Origin: Christiangramia bathymodioli
GTDB lineage: Bacteria; Bacteroidota; Bacteroidia; Flavobacteriales; Flavobacteriaceae
Direction: 5' to 3'
Assembly (NCBI GenBank): GCA_009735695.1
Contig: SRSL01000002.1
Location: forward strand, 115,229-179,228
DNA: 64,000 nucleotides
Shown here: positions 9,373 to 19,076 of the stretch, one piece after another
Layout of the letters: the number at the start of each line of letters is the position of its first letter
How positions within the stretch are numbered: position 1 is the stretch's first letter
Made by a program: the position numbers and the translations under genes
The notes under the pieces: model-generated
What the model was told of the DNA's origin: nothing
Seen by the model: the letters and a program-made list of their open reading frames with translations, nothing else
Databases searched by the model: none

Positions 9373-11787
9373 ATGGCCAAATTGAAGCAATTCTTACCAC
9401 ACCTGCTCGCACTGGCGGGATTTGTAATTCTATCTCTTTTTTATTTTAGTCCGGTTCTCCAGGGAAAGGAGATCTTTCAGAGCGATATCGTTCAGTACAT
9501 CGGGATGGCCAAGGAACAGAATGATTTCAGAGCCGAGACAGGTGAAGAACCCTACTGGACCGATTCGGCTTTTGGAGGAATGCCCACTTACCAGCTGGGA
9601 GCTTATTACCCGCATAATTATGTAAAGAAACTGGACCTGGCTCTTCGGTTTCTTCCGAGGCCGGCAGATTACGTTTTTTTATATTTCCTGGGATTTTACA
9701 TTATGTTGCTTTGCATGAAGCTGGATTATAAACTGGCTTTTTTGGGAGCGATAGGATTCGGTTTTTCTACATACCTTATCATCATTCTTGGCGTGGGCCA
9801 TAATGCCAAGGCTCACGCGATCGCATATATGCCCATGGTGCTGGCCGGGATAATCGCGGTCTTCAGGCACAGAAATATATGGAGTTTCCTTCTGCTTGCG
9901 TTGGCCATGGCCCTGGAAATCCAGGCCAATCACTTCCAGATGACCTATTATTTACTACTGCTGGTAATCGTTTTGGGAATTGCCTATCTTGTTGACGCCT
10001 GGAAAAAGAAAGTGCTTCCGAAATATTTTAAAGCCCTTGGAATTATGGTCGTAGCCGTGGTTTTAGGTGTGGCGGCCAACGCGACAAATTTAATGGCTAC
10101 CAGTGAGTATACAGATTTTAGTACCAGGGGGGCATCTGATCTTAGCATTAATCCTGATGGAAGTCCTATTCAGAAAAGCGGGCTCGGGTTCGATTATATC
10201 ACAGAATACAGTTATGGGATTATCGAAACCTTCAATCTTTTTGTTCCCAGATTCATGGGAGGCGGGAACCAGGAAGATATTGGTAAGAATTCTAACCTGT
10301 ACCAGGCTCTACGAAAAATGGGAGCTTCTACTGCACAGGCAGCCGATTTCACCGAAAATGCACCTACATACTGGGGAGATCAGAATTATGTAGCAGCGCC
10401 TGCCTATATAGGTGCGGCAGTGATCTTTCTATTTGTTTTTGCCTTGTTTCTGATAAGAGGAAGATTGAAATGGTGGATCGTTGGGGGTAGTATTCTTGCA
10501 CTTCTGCTAAGTTGGGGCAGGAATTTCGAGTTTTTGACCCGTTTCTTTATTGATGTAGTTCCTCTTTATAATAAGTTCAGAGCCGTTTCTTCCATTCAGG
10601 TGATCCTTGAATTATGTATCCCTTTAATGGCAGTTATCGGCCTTTGCAAACTGTTTCTTGAAAATATTAAAAAGGAAGAAAAGCTATATGCCTTAAAATG
10701 GTCGGCCATCATAACTGGTGGATTGCTCCTGGCCTTCCTGCTTTTTAAATCTATGTTTTTCGATTTTGCCGGAATGAGAGATTCTATGTACAGGCAGCAA
10801 TATGGAATGGATTTTATGAACGCCCTTAAAGAAGACCGAAAATCGATATTCACTTCAGATGTTATTCGATCCCTGGTATTCGTACTGCTCTCAGCCGGAC
10901 TTATCTTTGGATATATCAAAGGAAAGATCAACCGGAACCTGGTAATTGGCGGGTTCGTTATTCTGTTCCTGGTAGATCTCATTGGTGTGGATAAGCGCTA
11001 TGTAAATGAAGATGATTTTGTCCAGGCAAGGGAAATGCAGCAGCCATTCGAGATGATGGAAGCCGATAAAGCCATTCTTCAGGATCAAAGCCATTACAGG
11101 GTTTACGACCTTTCAGGAAATCCATTTAATACAGCTCGAACCTCTTATTTCCATAATGCAGTTGGTGGTTACCATGCCGCTAAACCGGGTAGAATTCAGG
11201 ATTTGTTTGATTTTTATATTTCAGAGAATAATATGGATATCCTGAATATGCTCAACGTGAAGTATTTTATTATCCCAACTGAAGAAGGTAACCAGGCACA
11301 GCAGAATCCGAATGCATACGGAAATGCCTGGTTTGTGGATAAACTGGAATGGGTTGAAAATGCCAACCAGGAGATTCTTCAGTTAGGCGAGGTGGATCTT
11401 CAGAAAAATGCGGTGATCAATCAGAAATTTAGAAATGAAGTTAACACCGACTTCAATCATAATTCTGAAGCCAGCATTGAGCTCACTCATCAGCAACCCA
11501 ATGAGCTGAGATATGAGGTGAGCGCTCCATCCCCTCAATTTGCGGTATTTTCGGAATCCTATTATCAGCCTGGCTGGCAAGCCTATTTAGACGGGGAGCC
11601 CGTGGAACATGTGCAGGTCAATTACGTGCTTCGGGGGATGAATGTTCCTGCGGGAGAGCATGAGATCACCTTTAAATTTCAGCCTTCGGTCATCGAAACC
11701 GGCAGTACTATCTCTTTGATCACTTCCTTGATTTTAGGCCTGATAGTAGTGGGAGGGATAGGTTATGAGCTGAAAAAGAGAAACTAG
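9373..11787 (+). CDS. YfhO-like multi-pass membrane protein
   Basis: An 804-residue protein with about a dozen hydrophobic helices over the first 540 residues, then a soluble C-terminal region, then a last helix (ISLITSLILGLIVVGGIGY). The pattern matches the YfhO / GT-C-like family: an early aspartate-containing loop (IFQSDIVQYIGMA) and a C-terminal beta domain with ESYYQPGWQAYLDGEPV and NVPAGEHEITFKF. Gram-positive YfhO is linked to lipoteichoic acid glycosylation; here a role in surface glycan or lipid modification is likely, given the glycosyltransferase 14 bases downstream and the flippase after it. Confidence 0.78.
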   Translation: MAKLKQFLPHLLALAGFVILSLFYFSPVLQGKEIFQSDIVQYIGMAKEQNDFRAETGEEPYWTDSAFGGMPTYQLGAYYPHNYVKKLDLALRFLPRPADYVFLYFLGFYIMLLCMKLDYKLAFLGAIGFGFSTYLIIILGVGHNAKAHAIAYMPMVLAGIIAVFRHRNIWSFLLLALAMALEIQANHFQMTYYLLLLVIVLGIAYLVDAWKKKVLPKYFKALGIMVVAVVLGVAANATNLMATSEYTDFSTRGASDLSINPDGSPIQKSGLGFDYITEYSYGIIETFNLFVPRFMGGGNQEDIGKNSNLYQALRKMGASTAQAADFTENAPTYWGDQNYVAAPAYIGAAVIFLFVFALFLIRGRLKWWIVGGSILALLLSWGRNFEFLTRFFIDVVPLYNKFRAVSSIQVILELCIPLMAVIGLCKLFLENIKKEEKLYALKWSAIITGGLLLAFLLFKSMFFDFAGMRDSMYRQQYGMDFMNALKEDRKSIFTSDVIRSLVFVLLSAGLIFGYIKGKINRNLVIGGFVILFLVDLIGVDKRYVNEDDFVQAREMQQPFEMMEADKAILQDQSHYRVYDLSGNPFNTARTSYFHNAVGGYHAAKPGRIQDLFDFYISENNMDILNMLNVKYFIIPTEEGNQAQQNPNAYGNAWFVDKLEWVENANQEILQLGEVDLQKNAVINQKFRNEVNTDFNHNSEASIELTHQQPNELRYEVSAPSPQFAVFSESYYQPGWQAYLDGEPVEHVQVNYVLRGMNVPAGEHEITFKFQPSVIETGSTISLITSLILGLIVVGGIGYELKKRN

Positions 11788-11801
11788 GCGTATTCTTTCT
11801 A

Positions 11802-13085
11802 ATGAAGAGAGTTCTCATCATAACATATTACTGGCCACCTGCGGGAGGCCCCGGCGTTCAACGCTGGCTGAAATTCGTGAAATACCTAAGGGATTTTGAG
11901 ATCGAGCCGGTGGTATATATTCCCGAAAACCCCGATTATCCAATTGTAGATGAGAGTCTGAATTCTGAAATTCCTGAAAACATTCAAATTCTAAAGAACA
12001 GGATCTTTGAACCTTATGCTTTGGCGGGTATTTTTTCAAAAAAACAAACCAGGACCATCAGTTCTGGGATCATTGAAGCAGAAGAAAAGCAATCGGCCTT
12101 GCAAAAAGCGATGCTGTACATTCGTGGAAATTTCTTTATTCCGGATGCCAGAAAGTTCTGGATAAAACCTTCAGTTGATTTTCTGAAAAAGGAATTGAAA
12201 AAGCAGCACTTTGATGCGATCATTAGCACTGGGCCGCCTCATAGCCTCCACCTGATTGGTCTTCAGTTAAAAGAAAAAACCGGAATAAAATGGATCGCAG
12301 ATTTCAGAGATCCATGGACTCAGATTGGCTATCATAAAAAGCTGAAACTGACCAGGTCTTCCAGAGAAAAACACGTGGAACTGGAAAAAAAAGTGCTTCA
12401 GGCTGCAGATCATATTATCACCACAAGTTTTACAACAAGGGATGAATTCGGTGAAAAGACCTCTAAACCTATAACGGTGATCACCAACGGATTTGACATT
12501 GAGATCAATGAAGATTCTGATAAAAAGGAGTTTTTCGAGATCGCTCATGTTGGCTCCCTGTTATCGGGCCGAAATCCTGAAATTTTATGGCAATCCCTGG
12601 CCGAAATCATTGAGGAAGATGAAGAATTCAAATCTCAGTTCAAATTGCGACTGGCTGGCCGTATAAGCGAGGAAATCCTAACCGATCTGGATAAGAATAA
12701 TTTGACCGTATTTCTAATTAACGAGGGCTATGTTGATCATTCTCGTGCAGTTGAAATACAGAGAAATGCTGCTGTTTTACTGCTTATAGAAATCGATTCA
12801 GAAGAAACCCGCGGCATTATCCCGGGTAAGATCTTTGAATATCTCGCTGCTAAAAATCCAATTCTGGCCATAGGCCCCGGGAATTGGGACGCGAAAAAGA
12901 TAATTTCGGAAACCAAAAGCGGTAAAGTCTTTACCTATAACGAACCCAAACAGCTAAAGGCTTATATTAAAGAACTTTTCAAAAATTATAAATCTGGGCA
13001 TAATGAAATGAATTCGGTACCAATTTCCAGATATCATAGACGTGAATTAACCGGGCAACTGGCCCAGCTAATCAGGGGATTGTAG
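11802..13085 (+). CDS. Glycosyltransferase family 4 protein
   Basis: A 427-residue GT-B fold enzyme. It opens with the acceptor-site glycine-rich loop YYWPPAGGPGVQRWLKF, has ISTGPPHSLHLIG and WIADFRDPWTQI in the N-terminal domain, and the nucleotide-sugar region EETRGIIPGKIFEYLAAKNP near the C-terminus, typical of GT4. It is cytoplasmic or peripheral and adds a sugar to a lipid-linked or surface glycan. Its stop codon directly abuts the start of the flippase gene, so the two are probably translated together. Donor and acceptor sugars are not predictable. Confidence 0.85.
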   Translation: MKRVLIITYYWPPAGGPGVQRWLKFVKYLRDFEIEPVVYIPENPDYPIVDESLNSEIPENIQILKNRIFEPYALAGIFSKKQTRTISSGIIEAEEKQSALQKAMLYIRGNFFIPDARKFWIKPSVDFLKKELKKQHFDAIISTGPPHSLHLIGLQLKEKTGIKWIADFRDPWTQIGYHKKLKLTRSSREKHVELEKKVLQAADHIITTSFTTRDEFGEKTSKPITVITNGFDIEINEDSDKKEFFEIAHVGSLLSGRNPEILWQSLAEIIEEDEEFKSQFKLRLAGRISEEILTDLDKNNLTVFLINEGYVDHSRAVEIQRNAAVLLLIEIDSEETRGIIPGKIFEYLAAKNPILAIGPGNWDAKKIISETKSGKVFTYNEPKQLKAYIKELFKNYKSGHNEMNSVPISRYHRRELTGQLAQLIRGL

Positions 13086-14543
13086 ATGGGTGTGATAATT
13101 AACCAGTCGATCAAGAATATGGTCACTACCTATATAGGTTTTGGAATAGGTGCGGTGAATACCTTATTTCTATTCACCTATTTTCTGGATCAGCAATATT
13201 ACGGACTGGTTAGTTTCCTGTTATCGGCGGCAAATTTGTTCTGGCCATTCCTGGTATTTGGAGTTCACAGTACTCTTATTAAATTCTTTACCTCTTATAA
13301 AACAAGAGGGGATAGGGACCGACTCTTGAACCTGGTGTTGGTGATTCCATTGGTCGTTTCTTTGTTGATCGGCCTTTTAGGATTTATCGTTTACGAGCAG
13401 TTGCTCGATTATTTTAAGGGTGAAAATAACCTGGTTCAGCCTTATGTATGGCTGATCTTTGTCATCGCCCTTTCGACCGCCTATTTTGAAATTTTCTTTT
13501 CCTGGTCTAAACTGTATTATAAGAGCAGCTTCGGAAATTTCATGAAAGAGGTCTTTCACAGGTTTTGTATCAGTTGCCTGTTGTTTGCAGTGTATTTCAA
13601 GTTGATACTTGTAGAAAGCTTTATCTACTCCATTTCTGGAATTTTTGTATTGAGAACCATTATTATGGCCATGTACGCTTTTTCGCTGCACCGGCCGCAT
13701 TTCAGTTTTCGGTTTCCAAAAAACCTTTCTCCGGTTTTAAAATATTCAGCCCTGATCCTGGTTGCAGCTTCGGTTGCTACAGTGCTTTTGGACCTGGACA
13801 AGGTGATGATCGAATATTATTTACCAATTGAAAATGTGGCTATTTATGGGATCGCGGTTTATATCGCCACAGTGATATCGGTCCCTCAAAAGGCGATGCA
13901 CCAGATCACCAATCCGTTAACTGCCGAGATGCTGAATAATAAAGATAAATCGGCTCTTAAAGATCTTTATGCTAAAAGCTCCCTGAATTTACTGATCGTA
14001 AGTGGATTGATATTTATCTGGATCATTACGAATGTGGAATCGCTGTATGAGCTTATTCCGGATGAATACGAGATCAGTATTCTGGTAGTCTTGTTGATTT
14101 CCCTGGTAAAACTGTATGATAATTTTTTAGGTAATAACAATAGCATTCTTTTTAATTCTGATTATTACCGTATCGTTCTGGGAATAGGTGTGATCCTGGT
14201 GGTAATCGCTTTTCTGCTTAATTTATATTTCATTCCTGAATTCGGAATACGGGGAGCGGCCATTGCGAGTTTTATAGCCTTTTTTCTTTACAACAGTTCT
14301 AAGATCTTTATCGTATATAACAAATTCGGGGCACATCCCTTTACCAGGTCAAGCGGATTGGTATTTCTCATAATGTGTGTTTTTACCATAAGTTTCTATT
14401 ATCTGAATACCGGTTTTCATCCCATTTTGAATATTATTATAAAAGGAAGTATTAGCGGGCTACTTTTTATATTTATCATTCACCTATTAAAGCTTTCGCC
14501 AGAAATCACAGCGATGATTAATCGATTCAGGAAAGGTATATAA
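13086..14543 (+). CDS. Wzx-like polysaccharide flippase / lipopolysaccharide biosynthesis protein
   Basis: A 485-residue protein that is hydrophobic almost throughout, with about 12 to 14 predicted helices, as in the MOP superfamily of oligosaccharide flippases. The N-terminal IINQSIKNMVTTYIGFGIG and the central PQKAMHQITNPLTAEM segment are typical of the Bacteroidota members. It probably flips a lipid-linked saccharide across the inner membrane, the product of the preceding glycosyltransferase. Its ATG follows that gene's TAG with no spacer. No polymerase gene is present, so this is a partial or dispersed pathway. Confidence 0.82.
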   Translation: MGVIINQSIKNMVTTYIGFGIGAVNTLFLFTYFLDQQYYGLVSFLLSAANLFWPFLVFGVHSTLIKFFTSYKTRGDRDRLLNLVLVIPLVVSLLIGLLGFIVYEQLLDYFKGENNLVQPYVWLIFVIALSTAYFEIFFSWSKLYYKSSFGNFMKEVFHRFCISCLLFAVYFKLILVESFIYSISGIFVLRTIIMAMYAFSLHRPHFSFRFPKNLSPVLKYSALILVAASVATVLLDLDKVMIEYYLPIENVAIYGIAVYIATVISVPQKAMHQITNPLTAEMLNNKDKSALKDLYAKSSLNLLIVSGLIFIWIITNVESLYELIPDEYEISILVVLLISLVKLYDNFLGNNNSILFNSDYYRIVLGIGVILVVIAFLLNLYFIPEFGIRGAAIASFIAFFLYNSSKIFIVYNKFGAHPFTRSSGLVFLIMCVFTISFYYLNTGFHPILNIIIKGSISGLLFIFIIHLLKLSPEITAMINRFRKGI

Positions 14544-14547
14544 ACGA

Positions 14548-14583
14548 GAAAACCCCATCAGCGAGGGTGCTTCAGGGGTTTTC
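14548..14583 (+). terminator. Terminator after the flippase gene
   Basis: The stem GAAAACCCC / GGGGTTTTC closes a loop of about 18 bases just after the flippase stop. The T-tract is short, so this is only a moderate call; the A-rich left flank could also serve the convergent gene. Confidence 0.5.
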
Positions 14584-14625
14584 CAACTAACCAACCAAAA
14601 AATTAAATTATGAACTTGTCATCTA

Positions 14626-15924
14626 TTAATTATTATTCATATTTCGTGCCGAACTTCTAGTTCTAACAGATTTTTTTGCTCTTATTTCATTTCTGGAGTT
14701 TCCGTTTGAAGATCTACTTCTAACTGAAGAACTCTCTCTCCTTGTTGGACGATTGATAGTTGAATTCCTTTCAACTCGATTTCCAGAACTTTTCATTTGT
14801 GGGCTTCTGTTTGATCTTACAGAACGTTCAATTCTTGCTTTTGAGCCAGAATTTTTCACCTGAGAATTTCTAGAAGACCTTACAGATCGTTCTGTTCTGG
14901 TATTCGAACGGGCCTCCATTTTCCTGGAATTCCCGTTTGTAGATCTACTTTCACGTACTCCGTAATTAGATGTTCTTTTATTGTTGCTTTCTACCTTAGA
15001 ATTTCTTCCACGAGAATTAGATCCGCTTTCCGTTCTCCCGCTATAAACCTGTGACCTTCTTGAATTCTGATTACCAGAAATCGCTTTAGAGCGAGAGTCT
15101 TTTCTTTCAGAATAACCTCTGGTTACATTAGAATTTCTTCTGCTGTTTTCAGCCTTTGAATAAGAATTTCCTCTACTCTTTCGGTCATTGCTGGTTAGCC
15201 TTGAGTTTGATCTTGTTTTGTGAACATCCAGTGGTCTTCTGCTCGAAGTCCTTTTTCCGTAGCTATAACTTCTTACCCTGTCTGAAGGTCTGTAAAAGTT
15301 TCTTCGGCCTTTATTCTTTGAGTAATAATTGTTATAAACGGTTACAAAGTTGTTATATGAGATCCTGTTAGGCTGGTAGTAAGCTCTGTAAGGCCTGTTG
15401 AATACAATGCTCACATTCACATGCGGGCGCCTATAATACTGGTGCCATGGCCTGTACACATAATGCCTGTTATAAGGATTTATAAAACCTGTATGATGGG
15501 TAAAATGGTGATGCCTGTTATAATGAAGGTATAGATTCCCTACGTGGGCAAGTCTCCCAAATTGATTATAGCCTATAACCACATTTCCAGCCTGGATAAT
15601 TCTACCGTAATAATCGTAATATACAGGTACATGCTCGATCTGTATCACCGCCCCATAATCGTCATACTGAACGTATGGTTCATAATTATAACCGGAATTG
15701 TAACTAATATTTACGTTGGGAGTAGCAATACTAACCGAACTTCCATTTCTGAATTGCGGGTTATAATAAAAATCGAATTCACCATTAGGGTATACGGCAA
15801 ACTCAACGCCTCCTTCGATAAAAATAAATGAATCGTTGTAAAAATTGCCTGGAGGAGCTTTAACAGATGCCGAAGCTGACCATCCAATAAATAACATTGC
15901 GAATAAAAAGGTCAGGTTTTTCAT
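14626..15924 (-). CDS. Secreted protein with aromatic N-terminal domain and Arg/Ser-rich tail
   Basis: A 432-residue protein of unknown function. I start at the ATG at 15924, which begins a signal peptide (MKNLTFLFAMLFIGWSASAS); an upstream in-frame ATG at 15951 would add nine residues before it. Residues 25-200 are rich in Tyr, Asn and His (for example VYYDYYGRIIQAGN and HYNRHHHFTHH) and resemble short strand repeats seen in flavobacterial secreted proteins. Residues 210-432 are almost wholly Ser, Arg, Asn and Lys with irregular SR and RS repeats, giving a very basic tail. It may bind polyanions such as DNA or acidic polysaccharide; this is inference. Confidence 0.75.
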   Translation of the reverse strand: MKNLTFLFAMLFIGWSASASVKAPPGNFYNDSFIFIEGGVEFAVYPNGEFDFYYNPQFRNGSSVSIATPNVNISYNSGYNYEPYVQYDDYGAVIQIEHVPVYYDYYGRIIQAGNVVIGYNQFGRLAHVGNLYLHYNRHHHFTHHTGFINPYNRHYVYRPWHQYYRRPHVNVSIVFNRPYRAYYQPNRISYNNFVTVYNNYYSKNKGRRNFYRPSDRVRSYSYGKRTSSRRPLDVHKTRSNSRLTSNDRKSRGNSYSKAENSRRNSNVTRGYSERKDSRSKAISGNQNSRRSQVYSGRTESGSNSRGRNSKVESNNKRTSNYGVRESRSTNGNSRKMEARSNTRTERSVRSSRNSQVKNSGSKARIERSVRSNRSPQMKSSGNRVERNSTINRPTRRESSSVRSRSSNGNSRNEIRAKKSVRTRSSARNMNNN

Positions 15925-16041
15925 GGTAGTAAAGTTTTTAATTAAGAACATTTACTACTTAGTTACAAAGCCTGTGCCAAAGTCCTGATAGCGCTACTTC
16001 CGAGGTGATCAATCGCAATCAATTGATTGTTTCACAGCGGC

Positions 16042-18840
16042 TTAGCCTTTTTGATTTAATTTCTCCTTTAAATATTTTCCTGTGTAAGATTTTTCCACTT
16101 TCACCACTTCCTCAGGAGTTCCTGCAGCAATAAGATAACCACCATCTTCACCACCTTCCGGGCCAAGATCGATGATATGATCGGCGCATTTCACCAGGTC
16201 CATATTATGCTCGATCACCACGATGCTATGACCTTTCGCTATGAGGGCATTAAACGATTTCAGTAGTTTTTTGATATCGTGGAAATGAAGTCCGGTTGTG
16301 GGTTCGTCAAAGATGAACAGGGTTTTTGTTTTGGTACTGCCCTTTACCAGGAAAGAAGCCAGTTTGATTCGCTGTGCTTCTCCACCAGAAAGGGTAGAGG
16401 AGCTCTGGCCAAGCTGTACATACCCCAATCCAACATCTCTGAGGGGTTTTAATTTTTTTACGATTTTAGACTCCTTATGATCTTCAAAGAACTGAGTGGC
16501 ATCATCTATGGTCATATTGAGGATATCGTCAATATTCTTATCCTGAAAGGTTACTTCGAGTACCTCTTTTTTAAATCTTTTCCCATTACAGGTCTCACAT
16601 TCCAGGTGAACATCGGCCATAAACTGCATTTCGATGGTTACTTCACCTTCACCTTTACAGGTTTCACATCTACCGCCGTCAACATTAAAAGAAAAATGTT
16701 TGGCTTTGAATCCCCTTAATTTGGAAAGTTTTTGCGAGGCGAACAAATTCCGAATATCATCATAGGCCTTGATATAGGTTACAGGGTTCGACCTGGAAGA
16801 TCTTCCAATTGGATTCTGATCGACGAATTCAACCATACCAATAGTTTTAAGATCGCCCTCCATCCCATTGAACTGTCCTGCTTTTTCACCATAACCGCCA
16901 ATTTCCTTTTGTACGGCAGGATATAAAATTCTTTTTACGAGGGTACTTTTTCCACTACCGGAAACTCCCGTAAGCGCGGTGAAGACTCCCAGCGGAAATT
17001 CCACATCGATATTCTTTAGATTATGTTCCCGAACACCCAGCAGTTTCAGTTTATGTTTCGAAGTTCTTCTCTTTACAGGAACCTCGATCTCCATTTTTCC
17101 ATTAAGGTAACTGGCGGTGAGGGATTCAGAATTAAGGATATCTTCCATAGTGCCTACCGCAACAACATGACCTCCGTTCGTACCTGCTTCCGGGCCAATA
17201 TCAATGATTTCATCGGCAGCTTTCATAATTTCCTCATCATGTTCCACCACAATTACGGTATTGCCGAGATCACGAAGGTGTTGCAGGACGCCTATTAGTT
17301 TTTCCGTGTCTTTTGGATGCAAACCTATGGAAGGTTCATCGAGAATATACATCGATCCCACAAGGCTGCTTCCAAGAGAAGTTGCAAGATTGATCCTTTG
17401 GGATTCTCCCCCCGATAAAGTATTCGATTTACGATTCAGGGTAAGATAATCCAGCCCGACATTCGACAGGAATTCAAGTCTGTTTCTGATCTCTGTTAGC
17501 AGGCGTTTAGCGATCTTTTGATCGTATTCATTCAGCTCGAGCTCATTAAAAAAAGCTCTTACCTTATCCAGCGGTTTTTCCACCAGGTCGGTGATGCTAT
17601 GGCCGTTTATTTTGACATATTCAGCTTCAGGTCTTAAACGTTTTCCTTTACATGCAGAACATTTGGTCTTACCCCGATAACGAGAAAGCATCACACGGTT
17701 CTGAATTTTATAAGCCTTGCTTTCCAGAAACTCGAAGAACTGGTTGATACCTTCAAAATACCGGTTTCCATTCCAGACAAGGTCTTTTTGCTCATCGGTT
17801 AACTCGAAATACGGCTTGTGGATAGGGAAATCGAATTTATGTGAGTTATTCACCAGTTGATCCCTGTACCAGCTCATACTATCACCACGCCAGGGAAAAA
17901 TGGCATTTTCGTAAATGGAAAGACCGGTATTGGGTATCACAAGGTCTTCATCGATCCCGATCACATCGCCGTAGCCCTCACATTTAGGACAGGCGCCATA
18001 GGGATTATTAAAGCTGAAAAGATGCACATTAGGTTCGAGAAAACTCATCCCGTCCAGTTCAAATTTATTGCTGAAATGCCTCCTGGAATTATCGGCCAAT
18101 TTTTCAATGAACAATTCACCTTTTCCTTCAAAAAAGGCTGCTTCCACAGCATCTGCCAGCCTGTTATAAAAATCTTCCTCGTCTTTTTTAATGATCCGGT
18201 CTACCACCAGCCAGGTATTGTGATCTTTGGCTTTCTCCAAATCGGTTTCATCTATCCGTAAAACCTCATCCTCAATTTTGATTCGACTGTAACCCTGTTG
18301 AGCAAGAATTTCGATCTTCTTTTTTAGTGATCTGCCTTCCTCGACATGAATAGGGGCGAGGAGAAGTAATTTTTCCCTCTCAGGAAAGTCCTTTACATAA
18401 TTAATAACATCGGTCACCGTATCTTTCTTCACCTCGTTGCCGGAGATAGGAGAGTAGGTCTTTCCTATCCTGGCAAACAGGAGTTTCAGGTAATCATAGA
18501 TCTCGGTTGAAGTACCCACAGTAGACCTTGGATTGGTACTGTTTACCTTCTGTTCGATCGCAATAGCCGGCGCAATTCCCTTGATAAAATCAACCTTTGG
18601 TTTATTCAGTCTTCCAAGGAACTGGCGGGCATAGGAACTCAAGCTTTCAACATATCGTCGCTGGCCTTCCGCATAAAGCGTATCGAACGCCAAACTGGAT
18701 TTACCAGAACCCGAAAGTCCGGTAATGACCACCAGTTTATTCCGGGGAATTATGGCATTGATATTTTTTAGATTGTGCAGTTTTGCACCTTTGATTATAA
18801 TGTTCTTTTTAGGATCGGTTCCGGTAATATCTACTATCAT
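16042..18840 (-). CDS. uvrA: Excinuclease ABC subunit A
   Basis: The DNA-damage recognition ATPase of nucleotide excision repair, 932 residues against about 940 in E. coli. There are two ABC modules: Walker A motifs GLSGSGKSSLAFD (K47) and GVSGSGKSTLV, and two signature motifs LSGGESQRINLA and LSGGEAQRIKLA. All zinc-finger cysteine pairs are present (CPKCEGYG, CSACKGKR, CETCKGEG, CETCNGKR). It acts with UvrB in the cytoplasm. It stands alone, divergent from the ECF sigma gene. On the minus strand a TATCTTTG box (18862-18869) just upstream is a likely -7 element. Confidence 0.98.
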   Translation of the reverse strand: MIVDITGTDPKKNIIIKGAKLHNLKNINAIIPRNKLVVITGLSGSGKSSLAFDTLYAEGQRRYVESLSSYARQFLGRLNKPKVDFIKGIAPAIAIEQKVNSTNPRSTVGTSTEIYDYLKLLFARIGKTYSPISGNEVKKDTVTDVINYVKDFPEREKLLLLAPIHVEEGRSLKKKIEILAQQGYSRIKIEDEVLRIDETDLEKAKDHNTWLVVDRIIKKDEEDFYNRLADAVEAAFFEGKGELFIEKLADNSRRHFSNKFELDGMSFLEPNVHLFSFNNPYGACPKCEGYGDVIGIDEDLVIPNTGLSIYENAIFPWRGDSMSWYRDQLVNNSHKFDFPIHKPYFELTDEQKDLVWNGNRYFEGINQFFEFLESKAYKIQNRVMLSRYRGKTKCSACKGKRLRPEAEYVKINGHSITDLVEKPLDKVRAFFNELELNEYDQKIAKRLLTEIRNRLEFLSNVGLDYLTLNRKSNTLSGGESQRINLATSLGSSLVGSMYILDEPSIGLHPKDTEKLIGVLQHLRDLGNTVIVVEHDEEIMKAADEIIDIGPEAGTNGGHVVAVGTMEDILNSESLTASYLNGKMEIEVPVKRRTSKHKLKLLGVREHNLKNIDVEFPLGVFTALTGVSGSGKSTLVKRILYPAVQKEIGGYGEKAGQFNGMEGDLKTIGMVEFVDQNPIGRSSRSNPVTYIKAYDDIRNLFASQKLSKLRGFKAKHFSFNVDGGRCETCKGEGEVTIEMQFMADVHLECETCNGKRFKKEVLEVTFQDKNIDDILNMTIDDATQFFEDHKESKIVKKLKPLRDVGLGYVQLGQSSSTLSGGEAQRIKLASFLVKGSTKTKTLFIFDEPTTGLHFHDIKKLLKSFNALIAKGHSIVVIEHNMDLVKCADHIIDLGPEGGEDGGYLIAAGTPEEVVKVEKSYTGKYLKEKLNQKG

Positions 18841-18934
18841 TCCTGGGTTTTGCTAAGACGGCAAAGATACTTAATATGAGTGGGTAAGAAAAGGAGCCTA
18901 AAAGCTATAGTAATGTTAAAAATTTAAGGTTTCA

Positions 18935-18967
18935 TTTGCATATCTCAGAATTATCTTACTATATTTG
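18935..18967 (+). promoter_or_regulatory. Promoter of the ECF sigma factor gene
   Basis: TTTG (18935-18938), a 21-base spacer and TATATTTG (18960-18967) match the Bacteroidota housekeeping promoter closely. Transcription would start near 18974, leaving a 5' leader of about 100 bases before the ATG. Confidence 0.7.
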
Positions 18968-19005
18968 AATCAAGATAACCGAAATCTAAGTGCCTATTTA
19001 ACACA

Positions 19006-19072
19006 GTTACTTTTTAAGAACCTAAATAACCTAACCCGCAGGAAGCCCTAAGTTCCTGTACTTAAAAGTAAC
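19006..19072 (+). promoter_or_regulatory. Structured 5' leader of the sigma factor mRNA
   Basis: Outer arms GTTACTTTTTAAG (19006-19018) and CTTAAAAGTAAC (19061-19072) pair over 12 bases with one bulged T. Inside, CAGGAA (19039-19044) pairs with TTCCTG (19053-19058). The structure ends four bases before the start codon, so it could limit ribosome access. Confidence 0.5.
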
Positions 19073-19076
19073 TATT

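Noticed and set aside
9373-14543. Complete capsule or O-antigen gene cluster
   Set aside because: Only one glycosyltransferase, one YfhO-like protein and one flippase; no polymerase, export or sugar-nucleotide genes.
16042-18840. Several long plus-strand frames inside uvrA
   Set aside because: They are antisense shadows of a highly conserved gene, with no own promoter or recognisable domain.
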